Positions 12,601-24,778 of a stretch of 64,000 nt of DNA are shown here, piece after piece (the stretch's first letter is position 1; each line of letters opens with the position of its first letter). A model generated the notes under the pieces. That model had not been told where the DNA came from. It was given only the letters and a program-made list of their open reading frames with translations, and did not search any database. Source of the DNA: Undaria pinnatifida (lineage: Eukaryota; Sar; Phaeophyceae; Laminariales; Alariaceae); the NCBI GenBank assembly GCA_012845835.1, contig JABAKD010000020.1:16652306-16716305 (forward strand), read 5' to 3'. The position numbers were made by a program, and so were the translations under genes.

Positions 12601-13972
12601 TACTATTACTATAGTCAGACACCCAACAATCCTAGCCATTTACTATTTTGCGTTTGTCGTTGGGCGTGTAGGACGATCCTTCCGTGGGATTTCGACACGG
12701 TCAGCCGCTCCGTGGCGAAGACGGGCAGGCTAGTGGTGTCTCACGAGGCGCCGAGAACGGGAGGTTTCGCCGCCGAAATAGCCGCTGACATTCAGGTGGG
12801 CTACAAATTCGTTCCGATCCTTACCGGGTGGTGTTAAGTCAGATGGATCGGGCGATAATTTTTCGTGCCACTCTTGGTCAGAGAATTCCCGGACGTCGTG
12901 CTTTTGAACCCTGTAAGGCTTACCCTGAGCTGGATAGACTAATTGTTCGATCTTTGCCCCCGTTCGCTCAATAGGCAACACCATCGCATTTGGCGTCGTA
13001 ACACCTTCACACCCTCCCCCACCCCCCCCTCGCTGAACCCGCGCAGACGCGCTTTCATTTTTACTTGCCGCGCTACCATTGTTAGTGGTTTGGTAGACTG
13101 TATGCGAAGACGCTATAACATTGAAAACAGCTGTTTCGTTATGTTTCATGTATAGCCCCGTTTGTCTTGGCAGATATTATATGTTTTTACCACCAATGCC
13201 GCCCCCGGAATTCCCTGTCAAGCATTTGTTATCTGTGCGTAGTAACAGCGCATTTTTTGCGTTGGAGCGCTAAATGCGCACCGGAAATACCAACGTGCGC
13301 AGCGTAGTGAAGTTTGGGGGAGATGTACGCTCGGCTGGTGCATGCCTAGGAAGCCCTTGGCAGACTACATGAGCCAGCGAGAGTTGGTTGTGAATATCGC
13401 GGGTCTATCGTTTGCAAAGCACGGTGGCAGTGACGAAGGAAATCGCAATCAGAAATCAAAGGAAACCATTTGGAGGACGTGCGCCCAGCAGCGACGATCG
13501 ATTGAGAATCGCCGTCCAAGTTCAACTACGCTCTTGAATGTCCGAGAATAATGTTTTGGTTGTCACTTTCGTTACCCTTTTGGGTGGCTGTGAAGCTTGC
13601 GATTGTTTTTTTTTTTCTGTGATGCGTATATTTGCCAAAATCTTCTCGCCTGTTTTCGGGAATATGTGCTACCCGTTACAATGGGCATCGGGCGCAGTAT
13701 TTCCGCCGTGATTGCTCCCTGTTCCCGCATTCCCTCAAGGAGGGTTTGTTTCGAGCTTTCCCCGCTCGTAAGGATGCTTTGTTTCGCGCATCAAGACACT
13801 GACCTGGTGCCGTTTCTTAATGCACCCACAGGAGAGGTGCTTCCTGCACCTTGAGGCCCCAGTGCAGCGGGTATGTGGGTACGATACCCCCTTCCCCCTC
13901 GTCTTCGAGAAATTTTATTTGCCCAGCCGGCTCAAGGTTCTGGAGGCCATCCGAGCGGCGATCAGCTACTGA
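6632..13972 (+). CDS. BCKDHB: Branched-chain alpha-keto acid dehydrogenase E1 component, beta subunit (8 exons)
   Basis: With the alpha subunit this forms the thiamine-diphosphate E1 that decarboxylates branched-chain 2-oxo acids in the mitochondrial matrix. Exons: 6632-7102, 8444-8614, 9339-9371 (a 33-nt micro-exon coding [11 protein letters not shown]), 9852-10007, 10630-10818, 11644-11732, 12672-12795, 13832-13972. Each has GT and AG borders and all phases match, giving about 457 aa. Conserved blocks run in order: [119 protein letters not shown] and a C-terminus ending near [11 protein letters not shown]. Residues 1-138 are Ala/Ser/Arg/Thr-rich and lack homologous blocks, as expected for a long transit peptide. 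The start is the first ATG (tandem MMSM) after a stop-containing leader. No disruptions are seen. Confidence 0.95.
7895..8255. repeat. Intronic ATGAT / ATGATAGT microsatellite
   Basis: About 360 bp of intron 1 of the E1 beta gene consists of ATGATAGT, TATGG and TATGAT units that alternate between octamer-like and pentamer (ATGAT)n arrays. The longest clean ATGAT run lies near 8125-8185. Confidence 0.9.
11056..11108 (+). repeat. Short tandem repeat in E1 beta intron 5
   Basis: CGGACGAACATGCAAGGATG occurs about two and a half times in a row (period 20 bp). A purine-rich AGAGA tract follows at 11190-11255. Confidence 0.8.
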
Positions 13973-14387
13973 TGATCTTGCCCAAACTGGTGGATTTTTG
14001 AAATGTTCGGGCGTACGCTGCAGATGCTTCCATTTGGGAACATGGGTCACAACAAGCTGATAGCTCACCATGGCGTTATTGCGCCGGTAGTCTACACCAC
14101 TTTTGTATACCATTATGTTTGTTGGTGTTGCAGTTGACGTTCAGTATGAACACGATTCCATCGACGAGCGGAAGCAAGCTGCACGGGTGCGCGCGCCACT
14201 GGCACCGGCAAAGTGTCATACCAGGAAACAAGTAACAACACTCTAACGATACCATACATTTCGCGAGGAAAAAATCGCTGCAGTCAGTATGCTACCAATC
14301 TCATCACGCGTACGTTTCCCAACGTCTATAGTTCGATGCAGCGTGCCGAGGGGGGGTTATGTCAGCGATTACAAGGCGCTTTGCTCC

Positions 14388-14409
14388 GCGGGCGGCGTTC
14401 GCCGCCCGC
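14388..14409. repeat. Perfect GC hairpin, copy 2
   Basis: It has the same 9-bp stem as 2151-2172 (GCGGGCGGC/GCCGCCCGC) with loop GTTC, and lies 415 bp downstream of the E1 beta stop codon. Confidence 0.6.
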
Positions 14410-15950
14410 TACCCACGCTCAGGAAGGAAAAATAGTGTAAATTATATGAAGCAGACAGAGGTCTAAGGTCCATGACTGGTTGTAGGTGCAACCTGGCGAT
14501 TTGATAGTGCCAAGAGCCCCGCCTCCATGCTTCAGGAAAACGATCAGAACACCACATACATGTATACCATACTTGGGTGTATTTTCTGTCGTACTTGCGA
14601 TGTATACGTATATCTGTCTCGGAGTTTGTGACTCCAGAGCTTTTGTCTCTCCAGAATGACGAATCGGGACGGACACTGACTGGGTGTGCTGGGTGTCAAT
14701 GGGTGGAACATGTGGTGTATGTGTGTGTACACACGGAGTGGTATGATAGCGTGGAACATTTGTCGTTGAAGTGGCAACAAAGAGAGTATGATCACGCCAG
14801 TCTATTATATAGTCTAGATCGTTCGGGTAAAATCTCACCGTAGGATATTCCAGTCTTGAAAACAGTGTAATGCGTCTAGAAGGCGGTCCGTCACAGGGTT
14901 GAGTGTCTGCGGCACTTGCGAAATATCAAAATCAGTTGGTTTCATAATCAGCAACGCAATGTTCAAAGAGCAACAACAAATGAAGAACAAAATACTCGTA
15001 GGATGCATGGCGGCTCCCGGTGACACTTTTGCTCTCGTCTCTGCTTGCTTTTGCGTTGTCGCACTCTGGTCGGCACGAACGTACTGCTGTATATTATTTG
15101 TTGCTCTGTACAGGGCCGATTTCAGGCCGTTTTTGCTGTGCTTGCGGTACGTAGATACCGTCTGTGGCTATCGGAGCTTGGTTTGTGCCTTCGTGTTGTG
15201 CGGAAAAGCAAAGGTTCAAAAAAGAAATGAAAAGAAATGAAAAAAACGTCCATGGATCGGTTCTGGAAATGTATGTTTCCCGTCGTGCAGGAGGTGGAGG
15301 TGGGAGAATTCGCCAAGGGCGACCTCCGGAGTGTCCGACATCTGAGTAAGTGGTGCTATATCTGCACCGATCTCGGCGAGGTGGCACTAACAGGGGCTCA
15401 AAACTCGTAGCGTGGTGCCGAGTTGAGCCCCACGACTATTCGTTCTACATCAATATTGCAGTCAACGTTCTGTTGTTAGAGTTGCGAGTAAACGTGCTAG
15501 GGTGGGCCTCCTATACACTGATACACCAGCAACCTCCTCGCTAGCCTGTTTGGCTCTACTGACCCGGCACGGCTTGCCGTAATGACGGCACCATCATATC
15601 TCGATTTTCCCTCGACAACAAGCCTTTCTCAGTCACAGGTTATTATGGTCCTCGTGCCTGGAAATGGTTTCTTGCCACCAATTTTGCTGCTGCACGCGCT
15701 GCCGCAAGAGGCGTTAATATTATTAAAATATTCGGCAGATACGGCGTGATGGGTGTCGGTAGGCTGGAGAACAGCAGGTGATCTGCCCACGGAATATTGC
15801 TCGATTCTACATGGCTGCTGAGACAGACATACCGTATCGCATTTAACGCTGGACCTGTCTTGGGGTAGCGTGGCCGGCTGTCTTTATTTCGTGTTGCGAC
15901 GGCGTCCGTTTCAATCAAGCCTGAAAAACGCAATAATAATAGTACCTCTC
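14410..15950. other. Gene-poor interval
   Basis: Several open frames of 60-140 codons exist on both strands, but none shows a recognisable domain or a phase-consistent splice chain. One of them, 14899-15240 (+), is Cys-rich and hydrophobic and reads like chance. Confidence 0.4.
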
Positions 15951-15957
15951 TGCACGC

Positions 15958-16310
15958 TGAGTATTTTCCAAGTTCGCCATGGGGAAAGTCTGAAAAAGTC
16001 TATTATTGTGGATGGTGGGATTCAAACCCATTACCCAAAAAAAACATGGTCTGTCGACGACGCCATTTTTTAAGGTATAAACATTTTTGCCTTTTTTTCA
16101 GAAATATACCGCAAATCTTACCTTCGGGACAATTTTTGAACAAGTAAATTTCTAAAAACGTACTTTCGCAAACACTCTATTTTATTAAAAATATTTCAAG
16201 GACGTCAGCCGCGAGTTCGACGAATTTCAATTAGAGGGGTATTTGTCCGTTTGACCACTTGCAAAACGTTGACCAATTGCTCAACCAAACTTATCCTTAG
16301 AACACTCTCC
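15958..16310 (-). repeat. tRNA-derived SINE-like repeat family D, copy 1 (interrupted)
   Basis: On the minus strand it has a pol III A-box-like AAGTGGTCAAACGGAC and a T-arm-like GGGTTTGAATCCCACC that resembles a B-box. Copy 2 at 16397-16590 aligns along the whole length, except that copy 1 is split by a 153-bp insertion at 16076-16228. The first block shared with copy 2 is AGTTCGCCATGGGGAAAGTC at 15970. Confidence 0.7.
16076..16228 (+). repeat. Repeat family C inserted in the SINE-like copy
   Basis: The insertion ends in TCAAGGACGTCAGCCGCGAG and TTCGACGAATTTC, the family C signature also found at 35333-35385, 50747-50812 and (partial) 51228-51262. Copy 2 of family D supplies the empty site: AAGG directly followed by AATTAG. 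Confidence 0.65.
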
Positions 16311-16396
16311 CCGAAACGACGGGATAGCAGGTCGGCCGGATATACGGGCGGACCAGTCAATATCCAAGCGGTTTCACTTCCTGGGGATACCGGGGA

Positions 16397-16590
16397 GAGT
16401 ATTTTTTAAGTTCGACATGGGGAAAGTCTGAAAAAGTTTATTATGATGGATGTGGGATTCGAACCCACGACCCCAAAAAACATGGTCTGTCGACGATGCC
16501 ATTTGTTGAAGGAATTAGTGGGGTATTAGTCCGCTTGACCACTTGCAAAAGGTTAACCAATAGCTTACCCAAACTAAGCCTTATAACACA
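16397..16590 (-). repeat. tRNA-derived SINE-like repeat family D, copy 2 (uninterrupted)
   Basis: On the minus strand it has AAGTGGTCAAGCGGACTAAT (A-box like) and, about 75 nt later, GTGGGTTCGAATCCCAC, a perfect 5-bp T-stem with a TTCGAAT loop that matches the B-box. The layout resembles a class II (Leu/Ser type) tRNA, but no complete cloverleaf forms. I call it a tRNA-derived SINE head rather than a functional tRNA. Confidence 0.7.
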
Positions 16591-16599
16591 TGCCCACGA

Positions 16600-19126
16600 A
16601 CCCACGGCGAGATCCGCGCCAAAAAAAAGCCGGGCCTAAATCGGGCCTGGAGATAAAAACGCGAATGATACTCATTCGCTTGCGTTACTAAAACCAACCA
16701 ACTTCTCATTCGCCGCTTTTCAAGTCAAATATTTCCGCTGTTGCATGGTGGGAAATTCAAATTCACCTGATCCAGCACATGGCAGTCGGTGAGGAGAGGC
16801 GTCTTGCCTTGTCGCACAACGGCCGTCGGGCGGTTGACGGTGGAATTGTCAGTGCGCGGGATCTCAGCTCGACCCGGCCCCCTGTCTTTCGTGAAATATG
16901 TCCCCTAATGAAAAAGTCTCAAGTGTTTTATCGGCAACTCGGTCCGCTTGTTAAGGGAGCCCTTCGGGCAAAAAGTGCAAGAGCGCTGCAGACGTTCGGG
17001 AAATAAATCTACCATTTGGTTTACAGCTGCAATGCTATTATTTCTGGTATTTCGACCTTGCACGAATCTTGACCGAAAACGACATTTTTCAGTGCTAATA
17101 ATGCTCGAACCGTCTTCCTCAGGGTAGTTTAAGAGAGCGTAGGTCATTCGCAATATTCAATATTTTAGTCTCGGGCGGCGGATCGATCCGGCGCCTTTTT
17201 CATCGCGAAAGATACCTCTTACTCAAAACCAACTCCCCATACCTCTGCTGGCCGTCGACGAATTTGAAAAATGGAAGTTTATCAGGCTGATACCGGTTTG
17301 TCTAAGATATCGGCGACAACGCCGTGCACTAGTAGGCGAACCTACCTGGGGCTCTACGGTAGTTCGATCGTCTATAATGTCCTACGAGGCCACAGCAGTG
17401 TAGATACTTCGAAGTATCAAACAAGAGCTCTGAATGAAGCGGTCAAATTTCTCGCTTCTTCTGAGGAATTTTGTTTCATGATACAAACGGAACCAAGGCC
17501 TCCATCACCTCCTAGAAACTACAACGAACATACCATACGTTGGTCGGGAGATGGTCCAAGGCCTAGAAATGGAGCTATGCCCTGTTTCGGTAGGGAGTCA
17601 TGAAATGTCGTTGGTATACCAAAAGTAGCATTGCTGCTGAACAAACACGAAAACAATATTTTGTCAAAAGTCTCAAGTACTGTTTTTTGTTTTAACCGAA
17701 GGGACCGCTCAAGCTGCAAACCTTCTGGACCGCTTAAGCTGCAAACCTCCAACCTCCTGGGGAAAAGCGCTGCTGTTTCCTAACACATAATCATGTTATG
17801 GCGACCGGTTGGATATATCGCTGGGTTGCGTTTCACCACGTGACATATTATTATGATACTTATATCAACATTAATTGCTGTGCGAAAAAGAGCTGGCATC
17901 CCCAAACAAGCCTTGAATCCACGATTAACTTGTGGTCTATCGTGCATACGTCGAGACACCAACTTCCACTCCTCCGCGTTCTCCCCCTTCCCCTGTCTAA
18001 GCCCGCATTCATTCCAGCCTTCGAACAACCAACTATCTTCTTCGAAACCCCCCGCTCTTCCCTCCCGGTTTCTTCATTCCTAGCCCGAACTTGACGGAAG
18101 TGCGTTTTTCCGCGGGAGCGATGCCCGCAGCTGACCCCCTTTGTTGTCCTGTGCCACCAGGATTTCGCGGTCTGGAAAAAAAACGCACGGGTGGCGGAAG
18201 ATGCAGGGGTTTCAGGTTGGTTTCTTGTCATACAGATCCTAATAACCCTTCAGGGTCCCGTGTAAGCCGATAAAAGAAACCACATTGCGCAATTTTGAAG
18301 CGTCTACCGGTAGCGTGGGTACGCAGCGGTTCGAGTATATAGGAGCATGCTTCGTGCGTCCCGTACGATCATTTGCATTGATGTCGTTGGGACACAATTT
18401 ATCATGTTCAACCCGCAGTGGCCGATGCCGCAATCGTCGATTTTCGTCGTCGATTTTTTCCTCTCAAGTCTCAAACGGGTTAATAGGAAAAAGCAGAACG
18501 TCGTTCAAGTCCTACTGTAGCACAGCGTCATGTATCATCATGTCCTACGAAAGCATCATGTCCTACAGATCCTAAAAAACGTCATGTCGTACAGACGATA
18601 GGAAAACGTCATCTTGTATATATCCTAGGGAAGCCTGCGTAGTCTCGGCGTGTCGGGAGCTCCCCGTGCCAAGCGGATGGGTCATGCCTACCGTTAACGT
18701 TCACAGCAAGAGAACAGGATGAGAAAAGTGATTGATGCTACGTGCTGTAGACAAGCTCCGAGAGTCTCCGCAGCCTCTCAGAACCATGAACACAGTACAC
18801 GGCAGAGTTTTTGCGGCGAGGCTGCCTCGACATCAATCGGGTGCCAAGACGCCAGCGCTTCAAGGTAACCGAGGGCTGCCGTTTTCCAACGCACTGCGCC
18901 TCGACATGACAGCAGAGCCTCGAGTAATCAACACCAATAACAAAGGGCAAGACATAACTCGCACCATATCAACATCTAGAGAAGTCAAACACGCATGGTA
19001 CACGACCCAGGGAAAGGCATAAATTGCAAATATCAATGCCTAGGTAAGTCGAGCATGCATGCTACATGGCGCCAAAGTGAACGGGAGGAAAACGGGGGCG
19101 TAGCGGAGGGAAGGGGGGGTTGTTGC
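16600..19126. other. Gene-poor interval upstream of the convergent G-patch gene end
   Basis: No supported exon. Small landmarks are a 24-bp tandem duplication at 17703-17750 (GGACCGCTYAAGCTGCAAACC) and a run of degenerate GTCATGTCSTACAGA units at 18528-18600. Confidence 0.4.
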
Positions 19127-22100
19127 TTACGGTGGCGGTAATGCTCCAGCCGACGCGCCGCCTCCGGTCGCCGCTTTCGTAGCCTCTAACCGTCTCTCCA
19201 TCTCCTCCCATTCCTTCTTCTGCTCCTTGTCGCGGTTGAAAGTCTTCCCACGCCTCGCTTTCTCCGTTTCCGCCGCCTCTTTTAATCGCTAAAAATCACG
19301 AGAATGAAAACGAACGACATACCGTTGCATGACCAATCATCAATGGCGCATCGGGGTCGCGGCTTACATATCTTCGAATTGGTACTGGTAAGTCCCAACC
19401 GAGAAACAATTGCCGCCCACAAATCTTCTACAAACGATCAGCAGGTCGAGTTTGCGTATGTTTCAAGCCCGCGTGTGAGGAAGCACATCAGCAAAAACCC
19501 TAGATTAAATCCACCAGCTCGTCAGTGAAGCACGATAGAGCGGCGGGGCACACACCAACCGTATATGCACGCGTTCGAGTCTGGAGTCGGGCACTTTCGT
19601 GTTTTTGGTTCTTCTGACAAGCCGCGTTGGTGGCCCTGCTCACCCTGTCGACGCCCAGTCGAATCCTCACAAAAATCAACCCTGATGGTAGCACTGTATG
19701 CCACGCAACGAGTTCTGAACTCTGGAGCAAGCCCACGAGCGAGCCCACATTCTGATGGGCCGCACGATAGTCAACGGGGTTATGAAGGCAACTGGTTATG
19801 CCTATGACTGCAGGCACCCAGAATGCCAGTCAGCACAAAGCGAGACCCCCAAAATTTTTCCTGGGGTATCATACCACCACGCTTTCGACAGGATTCAATC
19901 ACCCCCGCGGACAGGGTATAAAACATAAAAATGTAGAATGACGTGCCATTTCGGTATGCTCACCTTGACGTGGTGGTGATCGTATGAGCTGAGATGGTTG
20001 CTCATCTCACCAACGTTCTTGTACTGCTTGTTGCAGATGTCACAGAAGAATTCCTTGTTCATCTCCTGCGGGTCCGGCGACATCACGGACAGACAGCACA
20101 CAATTTCGGCGGTGGGTTTTCGACATAGCGAGCGCGGTGTGCGCAACGGGGACGGGTGGGTCTGAGCGCTTATATCTGCACGGCAAAGAGTTGACGCTGA
20201 CGGTCGGTCCAGTACAGAAGTAAACGAGGCAGTGCCGCCCATCATCTATACCTCCGAAAACCTGCCTTCATCAGGCAAATACAAATGAGTCCTTCCACAC
20301 AATACTACGGGACAAACAAGTCGACACCAGTTCCCCGCCGACTACACCGTCGTCCCAAGTACGGTCGCCTTTCCAGAAGTACACGCCTGGCAGGGCCGAC
20401 AATAGCAACGCCGCCTTGGGGCTAAAGCCATGCATACAATGGCAACGCGACCGTGGTCTAGACTCGTGCTTGTCACACAAGGCGCCGAGATAACGAACCT
20501 GCACTTGCTCCTTGATGGTCTCCTCTCGCACCGCCTTCTCGAGTCTCTTGGTTTTCATCTCTGCCGTCTCCACCACTTCGGAGTCCAGTTTCTTGCGCTC
20601 TCTCGCGGCCTCATCCGTGAACCTATAAAAAGGCGCAGGAAGGAGATACGCGAAGAAAAGAGGTCAGCAACTTTACCCATGGAGATCGCAACGACGACAC
20701 CGCCGCGTGAGGTAGTCACCCTGCCGTGGCAAAACGAAGCAAAGGCTGTACGATTCTACCAAACGAACTGCAGAAAACTTTCCAAAACACTTGAGGTCAA
20801 TGTAGCCCGCGCCAACAAATATTTTCGTCACCATAAGCACGTCCGGCATACATTCCAATACCCACATCCAGGACCAACTGTTGCATAAAGCCTTGCCTCC
20901 GCCACCACAAGGACAACAGCACGCCACCACCACTACCCCACTACACAGCGTCTATCTCCAGTCGGAACGTCCACTCACTTATCGTCCTCAGCCGATTTTC
21001 CCAAGCCCAACGAAGCTACTTGAGATCTCAGCACCACCGGCACGGTGATGCCGTCACCTTTCGCGCCCAATCCCTGTCCCAGTTTCCACCCCATGTTGGT
21101 CAGCAGCCGGAACCCTCGATTTTCCGCCCCGATTGGCTGCGGACACCGATCACAGCAGAGCAGGTTTATTTGGCGCGGTCAACATCACCCCTTCAGAAGT
21201 GCTCTCACGTTTTGGGAGACAAATTTCTTGAAAATAGCGTGGGATCACTATTCCAGAAGCGAAAGGGATAAGCGCGAACGGACTATGCGCAGCCACCGAA
21301 CGCTGCATTATCAGCGACAACTCCGCATAGCCGGCATTTATGTGCCTTAGGCTCGTCTGAACGATGTTGCAAAATAGGCGGCAACGCGTCGGGTAAGCGG
21401 GGGGGAGGGGGGAGAGTACGGGCCGAAAACGACCGAAGAAACGAATACACAACGGGTCCAGAGCTGCGGCGGTAGGGAGATAAACCGAGCTGACGCACTG
21501 CAGCAGCGAAAACAGGTAGGAACCCTTTCGCTCCGCAATTGGCGGTACCAAAAACGAATTGCGTCTTGACGTTCCTCCGCAGTCAGCGCTAGTAGCTGAC
21601 GACTTCGTGTTCATCAGCCAAACACAATTACTAACACCACCGCCAGCACCTCCACTAATAGAAACATAAGAACAAAATCTGCTCCATTTTTTACTTCCGG
21701 CCTCGGCACGAGGCGCCTTTCAACTTTAACATCTCCTACGCGACCCTTGGCTCTGATGCGCCCTGTCAACTGCCAAACGGCAGCGTGGCGCCAAATCTCT
21801 CGGGTCTGTAGAAAATCTACGCGTTACCAACGCGGGCCAAAAGAAAGCAACGACATTGAACTTTGCCCCTTGCTTCGAACAGGGACTGGCAGATAGCCAG
21901 CGGTTGTCATGGGGGCCCGTGGAAACGATCCAGATACCTGATATAGAACGCGATGCCACCAGAATGGGTGAAGCATACGGTATTGTTGTGGAATCATCGA
22001 CAACGCTTAGGAAACCACAGACATCATTATCGCTCGTCTCCCTTTCATCTGGTGGCCTGGTTTTTCCTTGCTAAACGTTCACACCCTTGACGTTCACCGC

Positions 22101-23701
22101 GGAGAGGCATAGCTGACTCCCGCTGCCGCAGGAACGAATCACATTTATTGTTCACCTACTGTATCTTATGTCGAGTAAAAATCTCATTCAGCTGCTGTAA
22201 GTTGTCTCGACCAAAATATCAGCTGTTGCACCTTTGGGTCCTGGACCAAAAATCTCATTCAGCCCCTGTACCTTGTCCACGCTGGCGGCGTCCAGAGAGG
22301 CTGTGTCGATGTACCCCTGGGTCTCGTTCCTTTTGAAGAGGCGGGTCTTGCGGCCGGCCTTGTCCTCCTCATCGATGTCTTCGAAGTTTGTCAGAGATAG
22401 GGAGGACTCCTTCCCTTCCGCCAAAACGGCATCCTGCCACCGTCACCGTCGTCGTTACACAGCATAAGGGCAAAGCGGAAGCTTTACTTTATTCGACGGA
22501 AATGACCCCCAGTGCGAGAAAGCTGGGATGGTCGCGTGGCCACTGATTTCAAGCACACATCACCCTAACCGTTTCACTACTGCGAAAAGATCCCACCCAA
22601 GTTCCAAGTAGATCGTCTCCGGAAATGTGGGTTCAGATCTGAAAGAGTTAACAAAAACCGCAGCCAAATATCGCAAACATCTCTTTTAGTCCAACGTCAA
22701 ACTTGGTCACATGCGGTAGACCTCTTGGTCCCCTCCACCCGGCTCCTGTCTTCCTTCGATTCCTATTGGGTTCATTGAGTACGCACAAACTCGTCGAAGC
22801 GCGCGGAATGGTGCTAAATCATGCCGGATGCTCTTCACATTGCTCTGTTGCATGCGCCACCGTGTTGGGCGAGGCGCGACTTTTGACTCGAAGGAGATTG
22901 TTCAACTACACATATCACGTAGATGCAACGCTGAGTATCGGCTAAAGCATCGGTCGTTTTTACGGCTGACGTACTGTAGTACAGCAATTGCATCAAAATG
23001 TGATCTTCCTCACGTAGAGTAGTAGTTATATAAAAACACGATCCCGCTCCCACATTACGCACCCGATGCCTCTCTAGAACCGTCTTGAGCTCCTCCGGCT
23101 TTTCGAAGGTGGAGATGCCACTTTCGCTGCGCGACGTGGAATAATACATTTCAGTCAGCAGGTGATTATTGCCACATCATGGGGTCGACGGCGAGGGCGT
23201 GTTGCAATAGAACTGGAATAGCAGCCCGTCGTTTTTCAGCGAGTGGACGGGAGAATCAAGCACAAGGTTCTAACTGTTTGGGGGACACAGGGCTGCAGCC
23301 TCTCGATCTTTTCATAAACGGGACGACACCAATCGCGCGGACGGAGGCCACCTACGCAGTATGTTTATACGGTCGTTTTTCAGTAGTTTCTACAATACGG
23401 TCAATCGTAATTGGTGTTGAGGCAATCATTGTGGCAACTGCCGTAAGAGTATGATATGATGCTCGCAGCCGCTGTTAGACTGTCGTTTAGCCACAGCTGA
23501 CGTGCTGGTCTTAGACTCGCTGAAACAACCTTATGACACGTTTGACGTGAACAACAGCATCAGCATCGAACTGAACGTCACCGTGTGTCTCTGGGGCAAA
23601 GGGTGACACCTGTTGAAGTAGACCTTGGCTGTGCTCCCTTTACGGGCGTCGGCGGTTGACTCCACGGCTCTCCAGCCGTGTTGTGCAGCTGGAACGTCCA
23701 T
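19127..23701 (-). CDS. WW / G-patch / C2H2 zinc-finger protein, GPATCH8-like (7 exons)
   Basis: Exons in minus-strand order: 23701-23610, 23126-23063, 22433-22272, 21136-20979, 20622-20499, 20065-19964, 19288-19127. All phases match, giving 287 aa. Exons 1-2 form a WW domain (GWRAVES..., VYFNS, ESGISTFEKPEEL) whose second Trp is Phe. Exon 3 is acidic then basic (FEDIDEEDKAGRKTRLFKR). Exon 4 is a G-patch (ENRGFRLLTNMGWKLGQGLG). Exons 5-6 give a charged helix and a C2H2 finger (FFCDICNKQYKNVGEMSNHL, then SSYDHHHVK), the finger type of GPATCH8 relatives. Exon 7 is a charged coiled tail ending in PPP. Known relatives bind RNA or splicing complexes, so a nuclear RNA-processing role is inferred. 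The start is the first ATG before the WW domain; an extra upstream exon is possible. Confidence 0.85.
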
Positions 23702-24658
23702 CTTGTACGAGTACTCCAAGCAGACTCGAAGCGCAGTCGGCGAAGCAGCAGTTCGCGATAACAGGAGAGACCAACAACCTGATTTTCATGAAAATTGATC
23801 ATACGTTACGGAACAAGGGGGACGTGCACCAGCGTTTCGGGTCGAGAATGGTTGTGTATAAAAAGAAGACTCATATTTATTTGAAGTGATCCCACGCTGC
23901 CAATACGAGTACCGTACATACATAGCGCGGTGCGTGCCATGAATCCCTGCCCTGCCCTTGTGAAGCCATCTGGGGCGCGCAGGATCGAGAGAAGACGTGC
24001 CGATATACAAGTTAGAAGAAGGCAAAGTCAAATTGTGGCATAGTAGGTAACCTTCCAGGACGAATTATGGGCGACTCACTGCGTGAAAACATATAATTTA
24101 AGCTTCGTCATGTCAGAACATTGCGACACGTACATAAAGGCAGGTCACTCGTAGCCAGGCTCACCTGGCGGGCTACCCAGCACAGCAGTGTAGGACACGG
24201 AGGTACAAGAGCAAACATCCCCCAACCCCGATTCGTATAACGCATCTTATTCTCTGCAACTCCGTGCAATCCGCACCTTTTGTTGTCATCTCTCGCATCT
24301 CTTTTGTAGTACACCGCCAGGCGCGCGATAATCTGTGGCAGACCTGTGTCTCGATCCAATCACAAGACACCGCCTCTTCATCCACGAGGTTCTGGCTCGA
24401 GCATCACCACGCGTTCAAGCTCGTAGACTGCCCGAAAATACGCGATTTTCTGCGTGGACGTTTTCGCCGTCTTGCATGTTTTAGAGTTCCCATAGACCCA
24501 CACATTCGGGAGTTGATAACAACTCGCCCCTCGAGTGGATTGTTTTGGGTGGTTGGTGCGACCCCCACAGGACGGCTGTTTCCTCGAGCTCCAGCCGACT
24601 TTCGCCAATGATGATGACCTCCACCGTCACCAGGGGAATCGCTCGGGCGCGCCTTCAC

Positions 24659-24778
24659 GCGGTGAGCCCTTGATGGCGCCTCTCGGCCAGGTTTTCGCTG
24701 TTTGATCTCGATGTATTTTTTGGCGTCAGTCACCAAGTGCCGATCATGAACAGCAAACTTGGCTTGCGTCGCCAGCAT
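24659..24778 (-). other. Possible upstream coding exon of the WW/G-patch gene
   Basis: The minus strand is open from ATG 24778 (MLATQAKFAVHDRHLVTDAK, then a basic stretch) to a candidate donor CGC|GTGAAG, exactly 40 codons in phase 0. The WW exon can be entered in phase 0 at ACAAG|ATG or CTTGGAG|TAC. The peptide matches no domain I know and the donor is weak, so this is only a suggestion. Confidence 0.3.

Noticed and set aside
14899-15240. 113-codon frame, Cys- and Leu-rich, possible membrane protein
   Set aside because: No conserved motif, no RNA evidence, and a simple A-rich end; chance is the better explanation.
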